Positions 39,694 to 48,773 of a stretch of DNA of 59,326 nt are shown one piece after another. The stretch covers positions 1 to 59,326 of the IMG/VR virus record IMGVR_UViG_3300035116_000031. One strand, written 5' to 3'. The notes beneath the pieces are model-generated. The model did not search any database and was not told where the DNA came from. It saw only the letters and a list, made by a program, of their open reading frames with translations. This DNA comes from a virus. Each line of letters opens with the position of its first letter. The first letter of the stretch is position 1. The translations under genes and the position numbers were made by a program.

Positions 39694-42324
39694 CTAGGTC
39701 TTGTTCGCTATCGTTTGCAGGTCGTGCAGTGTCGCCGGCGGTGCCGGGGTGCTGGTGGGCGCGGTGGCCAGCGTGTCGGCGTCCACCGGGGCGTCCACCC
39801 GCGCTTGCATGGCGTCCACGTCACCCACGCCGTTCTCCGTCGCCCAGTCCACCACCATACGGACGTTGATGTCGTGGCACCGCACGCCGCCGATGCGCAC
39901 GCCTTCGGGGTACGCGCCAGTGGACAGGCCCTTCAGCGCGCGGGCGATGGCGGCGGTGGTGGGCGGGTTTTTGTCGCTGGTGATGTACTGGTCCCAGTAG
40001 TCGCCCACCACCTTCGCGTTGACGGCCAGCTGCCCGCCGCCCACGCGGATGGGGGCCGTCTTGGGGATGCCGGGGCTGGGTGCGTTGAGGTGCCCGGCCA
40101 GCCACTCGACGATGAGGCCACGCATGCCGCGCGTCGCGATGTTCTGGTGGACGCGGGTCTGGTGGCCCATGACGGCCAGGCGGCCCGTGCGCGCCACTGG
40201 GCGGTTGTCGCGCAGCCACAGCGCATGCCTAGCGATGACGTCGTTGTGCACCCAGCCGTGCTCCTGCGGGTAGTCGGTGCCGAGGCTGGCCAGGTACGGC
40301 GCGGCTCCAGCGCACTGGATGTGTAGGAAGCGCTCGGCCACCGCCTGCATATCCTCGGGGGTCATGTCCTCGTTGAAGGCCAACATGTTGTCGTTGTTGG
40401 CGGCCAGGATGACCCGCACGCACCCCTCGATGTCGATGTTGGCCAGGTGCTTACGCGCCAGGGTGTGGCGGTTGCGGGTGATGAATTCGCGTAGCTCGGC
40501 GCTGGTCTGCTTGCCGTGCCACTTGGTCGGCAGGGCCTCGTCGGCGAAGATGAGGGGGCAGCGCGCCAGGTCGGCGTTGAAACCGTCGCCGATAACGCGG
40601 GCCATGACGGTGGGGTTGCCGCCGTTCCACAGCCTGGCCAGCCCGTTGGCAAAGAGCGACTTGCCGGCGCCGCGGGGGCCGTCCAGGTAGATGGCGCAAC
40701 TGGGGATGTGGAGCAGCGTCACCGTGGCCACCCAGTCGAGCAGCTTGTCGGCGTCGGTGCCACCCAGCGCGCGCAGCCACCCGTCCACCTCGGGGTTGTG
40801 CTCCGGCGCCAGGTCGCGCAGCGGGCAGGTGGCCTCGTGGAACATGCGGGTGGTGGGGTCGTAGTAGCTGTTGTCCAGACGTAGGGACGCTTCGGCGCCG
40901 ATGGCCGTGCTCGAGTAGTCGGCCAAGAGGTCCTGGATGGTCTTCTTCTCAATCTTCTTGCCCTTCGTTGTGACCCAGCTGAGCGGGGCGCGCTCGAGCC
41001 ACTGGTACAGGCCCGGGTCCAGCGCTGCCCGTCGCTGCGGTGGGCTGTAGCCGAAGTGACCGTTGGTCTGCATGAGGACGTAGAAGCTGTCGGCCACCTG
41101 CACCACCCAGCGCTTGTTCAGGTCGCCGATGGTGCAGCGCGCGGTGGCGGCTGCCTCGGTCAGCTCGGCCTGGGTGTACTGCGCGTCGGTGGGGGCGGCC
41201 AGCGGGTCGGGCTGGTCGTTGTAGCCGAGGAGGTCCTTCATGGCCTGGTCTTCGGCCTGCACCCTGGCGCGCTCTACACGGGCGTCGGCTTGTGCACGGG
41301 ACAGCTTGTCGGTGCACTTCTGAAGCTCTTCGCGGAGGGTCTTGGTCGCGCCTGGCTCACCCGCCCACACCGCCAGCGACGGGCGGAAGACCTCGTCAGC
41401 CAATTGGCGCGGGTCGTTATCCGGCGCCATCCATGCCACCACCGACGCCATCTGTTGCAGGGCGCGGTCACGCTCGGTGTCGGCGAACGACTGGCCCGCA
41501 ATCAGCTGCACGGCCATCGCATGCTTCACCACGTCCTTGAGGCGCGCTAGGCGGCCAAAGATTTCTTCCTTGGTGAACGTGGTGGCGGCGGGCGTGGTGG
41601 CGGTGGTGCTCGGCTGGGGCTGCACGGCGGGTTTCGTGGTCGGCACCGCCACAGGCGCAACCAAAGCAGCGGTCCAGTCCGCGGCGGGGCGGCGCGGTCC
41701 GTTGGCGATGATGAGCTCCACGGGCCTCGGGTTGGCGGTGTCCTTCCAGTTGAGGGTGCCCGGGACGCGCAGCACGCGGGTGCATTCGGCCGTGTTGTCG
41801 ACGTGCCAGCCCTTGGCTGCGCCGGCTTTGATGACCCGTTCCTGCAGGGCCTCCAAGACTGCTTCGTAGTTGGCCACGTCGGCCGGGGTGTTGAACACCC
41901 ACGGCGCGTCGAACAGGTAGTAGGCGTGCAGACCGTAGCCCGAGTCAACCACCTGGGTGGGCTCCACGCCCAGCACGGCGAGCAGCGCGGCTGCATCAGC
42001 CATGGTGGGTGGCAAGGCGTGCCTCGTCTTGTGCACGGTGCTCGGGGCTGCGATGTCCACGTCCACGTAGAGGCCCGCTGCGTACAGCACGTCGGCCTTC
42101 TTGCCGCGCTTGCTTGGCTCCAGGGCGGTGCGGCGGGCGTTGACACCGACATACACGTCCTCGTGGCGCGTCTCATCCACGTTGCGCCCCAACCACGCCA
42201 CCGCTTGGTCCGCCGTTTCTTCGTAGCGGGTGCGCTTGCTCGGCAAGGACCACAGCGCCAGCCACCCGGGCGACGGAAACAGCGCACTCAAAAAGGTGTG
42301 CTGGTCCTGGGCGTCGTTACCCAC
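39694..42324 (-). CDS. AEP-type primase fused to SF3-like helicase
   Basis: 876 aa from GTG 42324 (overlaps the regulator stop). The N-terminal primase region has AAGLYVDVDIA (~83-93), 'GYGLHAYYLFDAP' and RVLRVPGTLNWKD, the archaeo-eukaryotic primase/RepB-type pattern. The C-terminal helicase has AIYLDGPRGAGKSLFANG (Walker A ~547), 'CPLIFADEALPTKWHG' and RVILAANNDNML (sensor), like D5/VirE-type ATPases. Probably opens and primes the replication origin, which may be the AT-rich region upstream. Confidence 0.78.
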   Translation of the reverse strand: MGNDAQDQHTFLSALFPSPGWLALWSLPSKRTRYEETADQAVAWLGRNVDETRHEDVYVGVNARRTALEPSKRGKKADVLYAAGLYVDVDIAAPSTVHKTRHALPPTMADAAALLAVLGVEPTQVVDSGYGLHAYYLFDAPWVFNTPADVANYEAVLEALQERVIKAGAAKGWHVDNTAECTRVLRVPGTLNWKDTANPRPVELIIANGPRRPAADWTAALVAPVAVPTTKPAVQPQPSTTATTPAATTFTKEEIFGRLARLKDVVKHAMAVQLIAGQSFADTERDRALQQMASVVAWMAPDNDPRQLADEVFRPSLAVWAGEPGATKTLREELQKCTDKLSRAQADARVERARVQAEDQAMKDLLGYNDQPDPLAAPTDAQYTQAELTEAAATARCTIGDLNKRWVVQVADSFYVLMQTNGHFGYSPPQRRAALDPGLYQWLERAPLSWVTTKGKKIEKKTIQDLLADYSSTAIGAEASLRLDNSYYDPTTRMFHEATCPLRDLAPEHNPEVDGWLRALGGTDADKLLDWVATVTLLHIPSCAIYLDGPRGAGKSLFANGLARLWNGGNPTVMARVIGDGFNADLARCPLIFADEALPTKWHGKQTSAELREFITRNRHTLARKHLANIDIEGCVRVILAANNDNMLAFNEDMTPEDMQAVAERFLHIQCAGAAPYLASLGTDYPQEHGWVHNDVIARHALWLRDNRPVARTGRLAVMGHQTRVHQNIATRGMRGLIVEWLAGHLNAPSPGIPKTAPIRVGGGQLAVNAKVVGDYWDQYITSDKNPPTTAAIARALKGLSTGAYPEGVRIGGVRCHDINVRMVVDWATENGVGDVDAMQARVDAPVDADTLATAPTSTPAPPATLHDLQTIANKT

Positions 42325-42556
42325 GGGCGCCCTCGGTGGCAAGGGCGGCCTGCAGGCGGGCGCGCGCCGGGGCCCGGTAGATGAGCGCCTGCACCTGCAC
42401 GCCCAGGGCGGTGGCACAGCGGGCTGCTTTGCCCAGCGACCAATGCGTCGCACAGAGGTCGCCCACCGTAACCTGGGCGCGCGCCGCCAGCGCTGTGAAG
42501 GTAAGGTCCATCTCGGCCATGGTGCGCATCATCAGCGTGCGGTTGACCTTGTACAT
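42317..42556 (-). CDS. Small HTH regulator at head of early operon
   Basis: 79 aa from ATG 42556. Helix pattern MRTMAEMDLTFTALAARAQV, 'VGDLCATHWSLGKAARCATA', LGVQVQALIY resembles XRE/Cro-type HTH proteins. First gene of the leftward block, adjacent to the control region with dyad TTGCCAAGGCAA; likely autoregulatory. Confidence 0.6.
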   Translation of the reverse strand: MYKVNRTLMMRTMAEMDLTFTALAARAQVTVGDLCATHWSLGKAARCATALGVQVQALIYRAPARARLQAALATEGARG

Positions 42557-43209
42557 TGACACACCCCTAATAGCGCTACGAAGCGCCGTCCGTGGTGCGT
42601 TTGTGCACGGCGCGGGAAAAAGCTGCAACGTATTTTTTGTGTGCTGGCCCCTAACTACTGGCAAAGCCTGTAAACAAAAATTGCCAAGGCAAGAAAAAAT
42701 TTATGACCACGCCCGAGCGAATTTGCAATTTTGTAGGCACTCGGTATTGCGCGCCTTTTGGTCGCTCGGTAAGGCGAGGAAGGTGTTTGCACACATCGCC
42801 CCACTGTGTCGGGAACCGTATGCCGAACGAATGGTGGGTGGCCTACAATACACAACGCGGTGCGCAAATGTTCAAGGCGGATGGGTGGCCCAACCACCTA
42901 CAGGGGGCTACAAACCCCACACATCTCGGGTGCGCTGACTACACACTCGTACAGTGGCGCTAGGCCCTATTTGTAACGAAGGCCACACACCTGGAAAGTG
43001 TATCAGCGCATACGGTTTCAAGGGCCACATCCGAGTGAAAACGTCCAGAAATCATCGTGATGGAATTTTTTTAAACAGGTGCGCCAGGTGCGCTGGAATA
43101 ATTGCGCGACGCGTCACCAGCGCAGTAACAGCGCATACAAATCACATGCGGGCGCAATGCCAACAGCCCCCGAGCATGCCCGCCCACCCCCCGCGGCGCG
43201 ACTGCGGCC

Positions 43210-43245
43210 GGTAATTTTCAGCGTGCGGTAAATTGCGCGGTAATT
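43210..43245 (+). repeat. Three iteron-like GGTAA(A)TT repeats
   Basis: GGTAATT (43210-43216), GGTAAATT (43227-43234), GGTAATT (43239-43245), two of them preceded by GCG. They abut the AT-rich segment, the arrangement of initiator-binding iterons next to an unwinding element. Confidence 0.4.
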
Positions 43246-43249
43246 GTAA

Positions 43250-43345
43250 CTTCTTATTCTTATTATATATTTTATTCTTTTACCACTTTTACCAGAAAAA
43301 GAAGAAAATAAATATAAGAAGAAAGAAGAAGAAAAAAAGTATAGA
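43250..43345. repeat. AT-rich imperfect inverted repeat
   Basis: A ~40-nt pyrimidine/AT arm (from CTTCTTATTC) is followed by a purine/AT arm (AAAAAGAAGAAAATAAATAT and on), pairing imperfectly about a short centre near 43281-43293. The composition is extreme against the GC-rich genome. DNA unwinding element or extruded hairpin is plausible. Confidence 0.45.
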
Positions 43346-43595
43346 GTAATAGCAGAGGGGGGTGTTTTCTGGTTTGTGGTAACCCGTCGCTGCGCATAGC
43401 TAAGTACCATTACAACCCCCTGGAATTTGGCGGCGAGAGCCCCGAAATGATTAGTGCACCGCGTTAAATGGCCGCCAGCTGCGCGCGCCGCGCGGTGGGC
43501 GGGTAGGGCCCGTGCTCGGGCGCCAGGCGCAGCCACAGCCCCGTAGGGACGCGTTCGGCCCAGCGCCGGCACCAGGCGCCATGCGATGATTTCCC

Positions 43596-43623
43596 TTGCA
43601 AATTTCGGCGAGCAATTTATAGT
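43596..43623 (+). promoter_or_regulatory. Candidate promoter for terminase/late operon
   Basis: TTGCAA (43596-43601), 16-bp spacer, TATAGT (43618-43623), about 106 bp before the terminase small subunit ATG. Best rightward promoter in the intergenic hub. Confidence 0.45.
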
Positions 43624-43729
43624 CATCAGATATCATGGTTTTCGACGAGAAAAGGCCAGCTGGTCGCGACGCTGCGGCCAGAGTTTCAGCCGGCTCCACC
43701 GTCGGTGCCGCTCGAGGAGACGGGTAGTC

Positions 43730-44290
43730 ATGGCGAAGGTCCAGCTGGGGGGCTTCACGGTCAAGGGCGAGCGCGGCCAGCGTGTTCGCTTCGCGATGAT
43801 GCTCCTGACGCAGATGCTCCACCCCCGCGTGTGTCTCGACAAGCTGATGGACAAGTACCAGGTCACCTCCAAGGCGGCCCGGTCGTACCTCGTGGAGGCG
43901 AAGCGCATCCTGGCCGAGACGCCCCCCATCGACCTCGACGAGCGGCGCGAGCAGATGCGGGCAGCCTTCGGCCTGGCCTACGTGGAGTGCATGGCCAAGG
44001 GCAGTCACGGCCCGGCGGTACGCGCGCTCCGGGAGCTCGCTCTCCTGGACGGCCTGTATCCGGCCAGCTCGCTAGGCGGACCGCTGGCAGGGCGAGGCGG
44101 CGATGCCGGTGATACGGGCGAGGGCATCGCTGACGCCGACCCAGCGCTCGCGCGGCGTCGTATGGCGGAGCTCATGGACCGTCACCGCGAACGCCTCGAG
44201 GCCATCCGTGCCGAGGCGAAGCCGACGCACGCGTCCGCAGTGGAGACGGGCAGTCAACCCAAGTCGAAGACGGAGAAGACCGATGTCTGA
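43730..44290 (+). CDS. Terminase small subunit (putative)
   Basis: 186 aa, RBS GAGGAG about 10 nt upstream. N-terminal HTH-like region (LTQMLHPRVCLDKLMDKYQV, 'SKAARSYLVEAKRILAE'), central helices for oligomerisation, disordered charged tail. Two genes before the large subunit, the normal place for the DNA-recognition subunit. Confidence 0.65.
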   Translation: MAKVQLGGFTVKGERGQRVRFAMMLLTQMLHPRVCLDKLMDKYQVTSKAARSYLVEAKRILAETPPIDLDERREQMRAAFGLAYVECMAKGSHGPAVRALRELALLDGLYPASSLGGPLAGRGGDAGDTGEGIADADPALARRRMAELMDRHRERLEAIRAEAKPTHASAVETGSQPKSKTEKTDV

Positions 44291-44606
44291 CCAGACCGCA
44301 CTCGTCAAGAGCACCCGCGCCGGCATCTTCGCCCGTCCCGACTTCAAAGGCGCACGGCGCGACGCCAACACCGACGGCCTGGTCTTCGCGTGCAGCTGCG
44401 GATGTGGCGGCCACGTGCTGGTCGATCGCTCCGCCATGGAGCGCCTGGAGGTCCTGCGCGCTGCCCACACAGCGACGGCCAAAGCCAAGGGCTACGCCAC
44501 CGCGGTCTTCGGCAACGCGTGCTACGTCAAGGGTCACGAGCCGCTGGGCATCATCGGTGAGTCGGTGAGGACGGGCGAGCGGACCCACCTGCGCGCGACG
44601 TCGTAA
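44283..44606 (+). CDS. Small protein with CxCGCGGH site
   Basis: 107 aa from ATG 44283, 8-nt overlap with the small terminase. FACSCGCGGHVLVDRSAMER suggests a zinc site; one more Cys (FGNACYVKGHEPLG). The CxCG-H element recalls the four zinc-type proteins downstream. May help packaging. Confidence 0.55.
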   Translation: MSDQTALVKSTRAGIFARPDFKGARRDANTDGLVFACSCGCGGHVLVDRSAMERLEVLRAAHTATAKAKGYATAVFGNACYVKGHEPLGIIGESVRTGERTHLRATS

Positions 44607-46039
44607 TGCAACGTTCGGCCACCACCCGCATCGCCGCCCCTGCGCCGCTCTCCCTCGAGGAGCGCGAGCTCTGGGCGATGCTCGAGAACATGGACGGCGT
44701 CCGGTCGCTGCTCGACTGGGTGCCGCTGATGACGCCGAAGTACAAGCCCCCGACGCACCTGACCCCGCTGGCCGACGCGTTCCACCGCGCCGACCTCGGG
44801 GAGCAGGTGTTCTTCCTGTCGTCGACGCCGCCACGCCATGGCAAGTCGGAGTCCATCCTGGCCTGGGCAGCGCGCCACCTCTCGAGGCACCCCGACCAGA
44901 AGATCGCGTACCTGACCTACGCCGACGACTTCGCCTCCGAGCAGTCGGGCAAGGCGCAGCAGCTCGCGTCGCGCGCGGGCGTCCGCTGGAAGGGCAAGCG
45001 CAAGGCGTGGTTCACGCCACAGGGCGGCGGCATGTACTTCACGGGCATCGGTGGCCAGCTGACGGGTCGCGGCTTCAACCTCATGATCGTCGACGACCCC
45101 GTCAAGAACCGCGAGGACGCCGAGTCGCCCACCATCCGGCAGAAGATCCACGAGTGGTTCACGTCGACGGCGCTCACCCGCCTCAACCCCGAGGTGCTGC
45201 CCCAGGTGATTATCAACATGGCCCGGTGGCACGACGACGACCTGGTGGGTCGCCTCATCACCGACACCCTGGCGGCCAAGGCCGACGACCCGTTCGCCGT
45301 GCGGTGGGAGTACATGAACCTCCCCGCCATGAACGAAACGGGTGGGGCCCTGTGGCCCGAGGTGTGGGGCTCCGACGCCCTCGAGCAGCGCCGCCGCATG
45401 GTCGGCGAGTACGACTGGGCGTCGCTGTTCATGGGCTCCCCGATGCCGCGCGACGGGTACGTCTTCCGCGAGCCGTCGCGGTACGACTTCCCCGAGCTGG
45501 CCGGTGCCCGCATCGCCATCGCGTGCGACCCCGCCGCCACCGCCAAGACCAGCGCCGACTACTCGGTCATCCTGGTCATCGCGGCAAAGGGCTCGGGCCT
45601 CCAGCAGAAGGCGTGGGTCCTCGACGTGTGGCGCGGGCAGGTGGAGATCCCCGCGCTGGTCAAGCAGCTGCACGCCACGCAACAGCGATGGCAGGCGCCC
45701 GTCTACGTCGAGGCGGTGGGTGGCTTCAAAGCCGTGCCGCAGATGCTGCGCCAGATCAACCGCGAGCTGCGCGTCGTCGACATCAACCCCACCAGCGACA
45801 AGTTCCTCCGCTCCCTGCCAGCCAAGGCGGCGTGGAACGACGGGCGGCTCATGGTGCCGGCGGTGGGCTCCAAGCCGTGGGTGGACACCTTCGTCGGCGA
45901 GGTCACGAAGTTCACCGGCAAGGGCGACAAGCGGGACGACCAGGTGGACGCCCTGGCCCACGCCTTCACCGCTATCGACCAGCGCTTCCCCGCCGGTCAG
46001 CGCGGCGTGGTGTCGCTCCCGTACGGACGGGTGGCGTGA
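44606..46039 (+). CDS. terL: Terminase large subunit
   Basis: 477 aa. ATPase: Walker A STPPRHGKSES (~73-83), Walker B NLMIVDDPVK (~157-166), coupling motif INMARWHDDDL. RNase-H-like nuclease: AIACDPAATAKTSADYS (~306), 'VYVEAVGGFKAVPQ', KRDDQVDALAHAF (~441-453). Starts one base into the previous stop. Packages DNA into proheads through the portal. Confidence 0.9.
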   Translation: MQRSATTRIAAPAPLSLEERELWAMLENMDGVRSLLDWVPLMTPKYKPPTHLTPLADAFHRADLGEQVFFLSSTPPRHGKSESILAWAARHLSRHPDQKIAYLTYADDFASEQSGKAQQLASRAGVRWKGKRKAWFTPQGGGMYFTGIGGQLTGRGFNLMIVDDPVKNREDAESPTIRQKIHEWFTSTALTRLNPEVLPQVIINMARWHDDDLVGRLITDTLAAKADDPFAVRWEYMNLPAMNETGGALWPEVWGSDALEQRRRMVGEYDWASLFMGSPMPRDGYVFREPSRYDFPELAGARIAIACDPAATAKTSADYSVILVIAAKGSGLQQKAWVLDVWRGQVEIPALVKQLHATQQRWQAPVYVEAVGGFKAVPQMLRQINRELRVVDINPTSDKFLRSLPAKAAWNDGRLMVPAVGSKPWVDTFVGEVTKFTGKGDKRDDQVDALAHAFTAIDQRFPAGQRGVVSLPYGRVA

Positions 46040-46203
46040 TGCAGCCGGACATGCTCGATGACAGCACCTGGGGCATGCGGTGCAAGTGCGGCCACACCAT
46101 CGGCGAGCACACGTTCGCCGGCACGTGCGTGGAGTGCGAGTGCCGTGAAGAACGACCACTACCCGCTCAGGTGAAGCTGGGCGGTCTGCCGGAGGTGACG
46201 TGA
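46039..46203 (+). CDS. Small CxCGH zinc-type protein 1
   Basis: 54 aa, TGATG overlap with the terminase. MRCKCGHTIGEHTFAGTCVE continues with CEC, giving CxCGH-x4-H-x~6-C-x2-C-x-C, a compact zinc site. First of four tandem related genes. Confidence 0.6.
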   Translation: MQPDMLDDSTWGMRCKCGHTIGEHTFAGTCVECECREERPLPAQVKLGGLPEVT

Positions 46204-46400
46204 TGGCCGGCCCTCGCCACAGCCTGGGCATGGACGAGCCGTGCGGCCGCTGCGGCGACATCTACCGCGAGCACGGTGTGCCGTGGACCCTTCCCCCCGG
46301 CTTGGTGGGCGACACGACCATGCCGCTTTGGTGGCCGCTGGCCGACCACATCTGGGTCGCCCCGGCGGCGCGCGTGCAGTTGGCCGGGCGACCGGAGTGA
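46203..46400 (+). CDS. Small CxCGH zinc-type protein 2 (reduced)
   Basis: 65 aa, TGATG overlap. EPCGRCGDIYREHGVPW keeps the first half of the motif (C..CG....H) but the second Cys cluster is replaced by a Trp/Pro-rich part (TTMPLWWPLADHIWVAP). Possibly degenerate or partner-dependent. Confidence 0.55.
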   Translation: MAGPRHSLGMDEPCGRCGDIYREHGVPWTLPPGLVGDTTMPLWWPLADHIWVAPAARVQLAGRPE

Positions 46401-46403
46401 CCC

Positions 46404-46580
46404 ATGCGACACATCTGGGGCAACCGCGCAGTCCTGGCCGACATGGCACGTCTCTGCGCGTGCGGTCACCGAAACTACGAGCACGGCCTGTGGATCGACA
46501 GCATGTGCCGCTGGGATTGCACCTGCCCGAACTTCTTCGTCGGCGCCCGCGTCCGCCTGGGCTCCAAGTGGGCGCCATGA
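46404..46580 (+). CDS. Small CxCGH zinc-type protein 3
   Basis: 58 aa. RLCACGHRNYEHGLWIDSMC continues RWDCTCPNFF: full motif CxCGH-x3-H...C-x3-C-x-C. Ends in ATGA overlap with the fourth copy. Confidence 0.6.
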   Translation: MRHIWGNRAVLADMARLCACGHRNYEHGLWIDSMCRWDCTCPNFFVGARVRLGSKWAP

Positions 46581-46792
46581 GCCTACCCCATCGCTGCGTC
46601 TGTGGCCACCTGTACACCAACCACACCCTCGCCGTCGGCTGTGCGGCGTTCGAGTGGAAGCCGGGCCGCCCCAGCACGAGCATGTGGTGCGACTGCACAG
46701 GCTACCACCGCCGGGTGGCCGCTGTGCGACTCGCAGGTCGACCACCGCTTGACCTCTGCCGGAAAACCGACTACACTGGAGAGCTGAAATGA
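46577..46792 (+). CDS. Small CxCGH zinc-type protein 4
   Basis: 71 aa. HRCVCGHLYTNHTLAVGCAA, then STSMWCDCTGYHRR; same motif with longer loop. The 3' end contains the portal-gene promoter and overlaps the portal start. Confidence 0.6.
   Translation: MSLPHRCVCGHLYTNHTLAVGCAAFEWKPGRPSTSMWCDCTGYHRRVAAVRLAGRPPLDLCRKTDYTGELK
46749..46777 (+). promoter_or_regulatory. Promoter for portal and head genes
   Basis: TTGACC (46749-46754), 17-bp spacer, TACACT (46772-46777), 11 nt before the portal ATG with GGAGAG between. Very close to the capsid promoter at 50940. Confidence 0.6.
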
Positions 46793-48516
46793 CCCCAGTC
46801 TACAAGCAACTCGCCAAGGTCAAGCACCCCGAGTACGACGCGGTGTACTGGCGCAAGATTCGGTCGCTGTACGCTGGCATGAGCCAGATCCGCAAGGACA
46901 TGGGCGACAACGAGTTTCGCGAAGTCCTGTTCCCAAAGCACATGGGCGAGGAGGACTGGGTCTACGCCGAGCGCTGCAAGCGCATGCTCTACGACCCCTA
47001 CATGGGGTATCTCATCGACACCATCGTCGCCCAGCTAGGCAACGACCCGTTGCGCATCAGCGAGGACACCGACGAGAGCGCCGCCCCCTCCGCCCAGCCG
47101 AAGGGCAAGCAACGCCCGAACACCAAGACGGGCAAGACCACGCCCCCGCCCGCCCCCGCCGCCCTGTCGGGCAAGACCAACGGCGACCCGTTCTACGACG
47201 CGTTCTTCCAAAACTGCGCGCCGCGCAAGGCCGAGAAGAAGTCGTTCAACCAGCTGGTCCGCGAGCAGATCCGCACGGCCCTCCTGTGCCAGCGCGCCTG
47301 GACGCTGGTCGAGATGCCGCCCGCCCTCAACGAGCCGGCGAACCGCGCGCGCGAGCAGGCCGAGGTCAGTGACGGCACCTACGCGTGCGGCGTCGACCCG
47401 GAATGCGTCTACGACTGGGAGACGGGCGAGGACGGCGAGCTGACCTGGGCCCTGGTGTGCATGGTCACCGCGCGCCGGCCCGACATCACCAGCGAGCGCA
47501 AGCTGCGCCGCGAAGAGTACACGGTCTACACGGCCGAGGGCTGGGAGAAGTTCGTCTACGAGTACGACCCGGAGAAGAACCCACCGAAGGACGAGCAGCC
47601 GCCGGACAGCTCCGACTCGGGCACGCACTCGTTCAAGCGGGTGCCGCTGCTCCAGTTCTGCCTCCCCGAGGGCCTGTGGGCCGGAGCCAAGATCGAGTCG
47701 CTGGCGGCCGAGCACCTGAACAAGCTGTGCGCCCTGTCGTGGAGCCAGTACCGCTCGCTGTTCCAGTTCCTGGGCATCAAGCTGGGTGCGCCCGACCCGC
47801 TCAACCCGGTCACCGAGGATCAGAACCGCGCCGTCAACCAGCCCCTCGGCCCCGGCCGGGTCTTCGTGATGGGCGACAAGGATGACGCGTCCTACGTCGG
47901 CCCGGACTCGGCGCCGTTCGTCGTCGCCCTGGACTTCCTGAACCACCTGCGCGACGAGATGCACCGCGTGCTCAGCATGATGGCCATGTCCGTCGACAAC
48001 AGCGGCGCCGCCCTCAAGCGCAGCGCCGACTCCAAGCAGGTGGACCAACAGCAGTCGGCCACCGTGCTCAAAGACCTGGGCCGCCGCTGCCGCGAGCACG
48101 GCGAGCTGATCTACGAGACCGTCAGCGACGGGCGAGGGGACGACAAGGCCTGGGTCGGTCAGGGCATGGACCAGTTCGACGAAGTGTCCATGGACTCCAT
48201 GGTCAACGAGGCAGCCCTCCTGGAGACGGTGCCCATCCCGTCCCCGACGTTCAAGGCGCTGTACAAGTTTGAGCTCGCGCGCCGCGCGCTGCCGGGTGCC
48301 ACCGACGATCAGCTCGAGACCATCATGGACGAGCTGCAGAGCAACATCAGCGCCGAGGACGAGATGGACCAGGCCTCCAAGGAGGTCCAGTCCGACCGCC
48401 TCGAGGACGGCGTCCTGCCCGGCGAGACCCCGCCGCCCGAGGATGGTGCTGCACCGCCGAAGGGTAAGAAGCCCGCAGCCAAGGGCGGCAAGTCCGCCAA
48501 AAAGAAGGAGAAGTAG
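46789..48516 (+). CDS. Portal protein
   Basis: 575 aa. Location after terminase, size and content fit a portal: an acidic N-terminal wing, 'KIESLAAEHLNKLCALSWSQ', 'HRVLSMMAMSVDNSGAALKR', helical 'EELQSNISAED'-like end and a Pro/Lys-rich tail (PKGKKPAAKGGKSAKKKEK). Forms the dodecameric DNA gate at one capsid vertex. Identity by order and style. Confidence 0.72.
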   Translation: MTPVYKQLAKVKHPEYDAVYWRKIRSLYAGMSQIRKDMGDNEFREVLFPKHMGEEDWVYAERCKRMLYDPYMGYLIDTIVAQLGNDPLRISEDTDESAAPSAQPKGKQRPNTKTGKTTPPPAPAALSGKTNGDPFYDAFFQNCAPRKAEKKSFNQLVREQIRTALLCQRAWTLVEMPPALNEPANRAREQAEVSDGTYACGVDPECVYDWETGEDGELTWALVCMVTARRPDITSERKLRREEYTVYTAEGWEKFVYEYDPEKNPPKDEQPPDSSDSGTHSFKRVPLLQFCLPEGLWAGAKIESLAAEHLNKLCALSWSQYRSLFQFLGIKLGAPDPLNPVTEDQNRAVNQPLGPGRVFVMGDKDDASYVGPDSAPFVVALDFLNHLRDEMHRVLSMMAMSVDNSGAALKRSADSKQVDQQQSATVLKDLGRRCREHGELIYETVSDGRGDDKAWVGQGMDQFDEVSMDSMVNEAALLETVPIPSPTFKALYKFELARRALPGATDDQLETIMDELQSNISAEDEMDQASKEVQSDRLEDGVLPGETPPPEDGAAPPKGKKPAAKGGKSAKKKEK

Positions 48517-48519
48517 CCC

Positions 48520-48771
48520 ATGGCCATGAACGAGAACAAGACCGCCCTCGCCAACGCAGCGCTTCCGGTGGCGAATTACAGCCGCTTCACCCTCGTGGCC
48601 GCCTCGGGCACGACCATCAACGTCAGCTTCGACAACGGGGCGACGTTCGTGGCCTACTCCACGACCACCATCCCCGCCGCGGGCTTCCTGACCATCAGCG
48701 ACTCCATGACGCACGTCAAGCTGAACGCGAACTATCGCGTGATTGGCGTCGTCAGCGTCGCGAGCCTGTAG
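48520..48771 (+). CDS. Small beta-rich head-associated protein
   Basis: 83 aa, ATG 3 nt after the portal stop. Beta-strand pattern (NYSRFTLVAASGTTINVSFD; AGFLTISDSMTHVKLNANYR). Similar in feel to the 52199 protein; could be a decoration or stabilising protein. Confidence 0.5.
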   Translation: MAMNENKTALANAALPVANYSRFTLVAASGTTINVSFDNGATFVAYSTTTIPAAGFLTISDSMTHVKLNANYRVIGVVSVASL

Positions 48772-48773
48772 CC

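Larger units (their letters stand above)
42557..43729. other. 1.2-kb intergenic control region / candidate replication origin
   Basis: No convincing gene. From left: hairpin GCGCT-ACGA-AGCGC (42573-42586); dyad TTGCCAAGGCAA (42681-42692); CAGCGCATAC repeated at 43004-43013 and 43129-43138. GGTAATT-type repeats lie at 43210, 43227 and 43239. An extremely AT-rich pyrimidine/purine segment (43250-43345) has arms pairing imperfectly around ACCACTTTTACC. A GC-rich stretch and promoter follow before the terminase. It separates divergent early and late blocks next to the primase-helicase, fitting an origin with unwinding element and early promoters. Two short + ORFs here (42820-42963, 42954-43214) are unsupported. 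Confidence 0.55.

Noticed and set aside
42820-43214. Two overlapping + strand ORFs in the intergenic hub (47 aa ending at 42963; 86 aa at 42954-43214 with a few Cys/His)
   Set aside because: No ribosome binding site, codon use unlike neighbouring genes, and the second ORF is built over the short DNA repeats; treated as non-coding.
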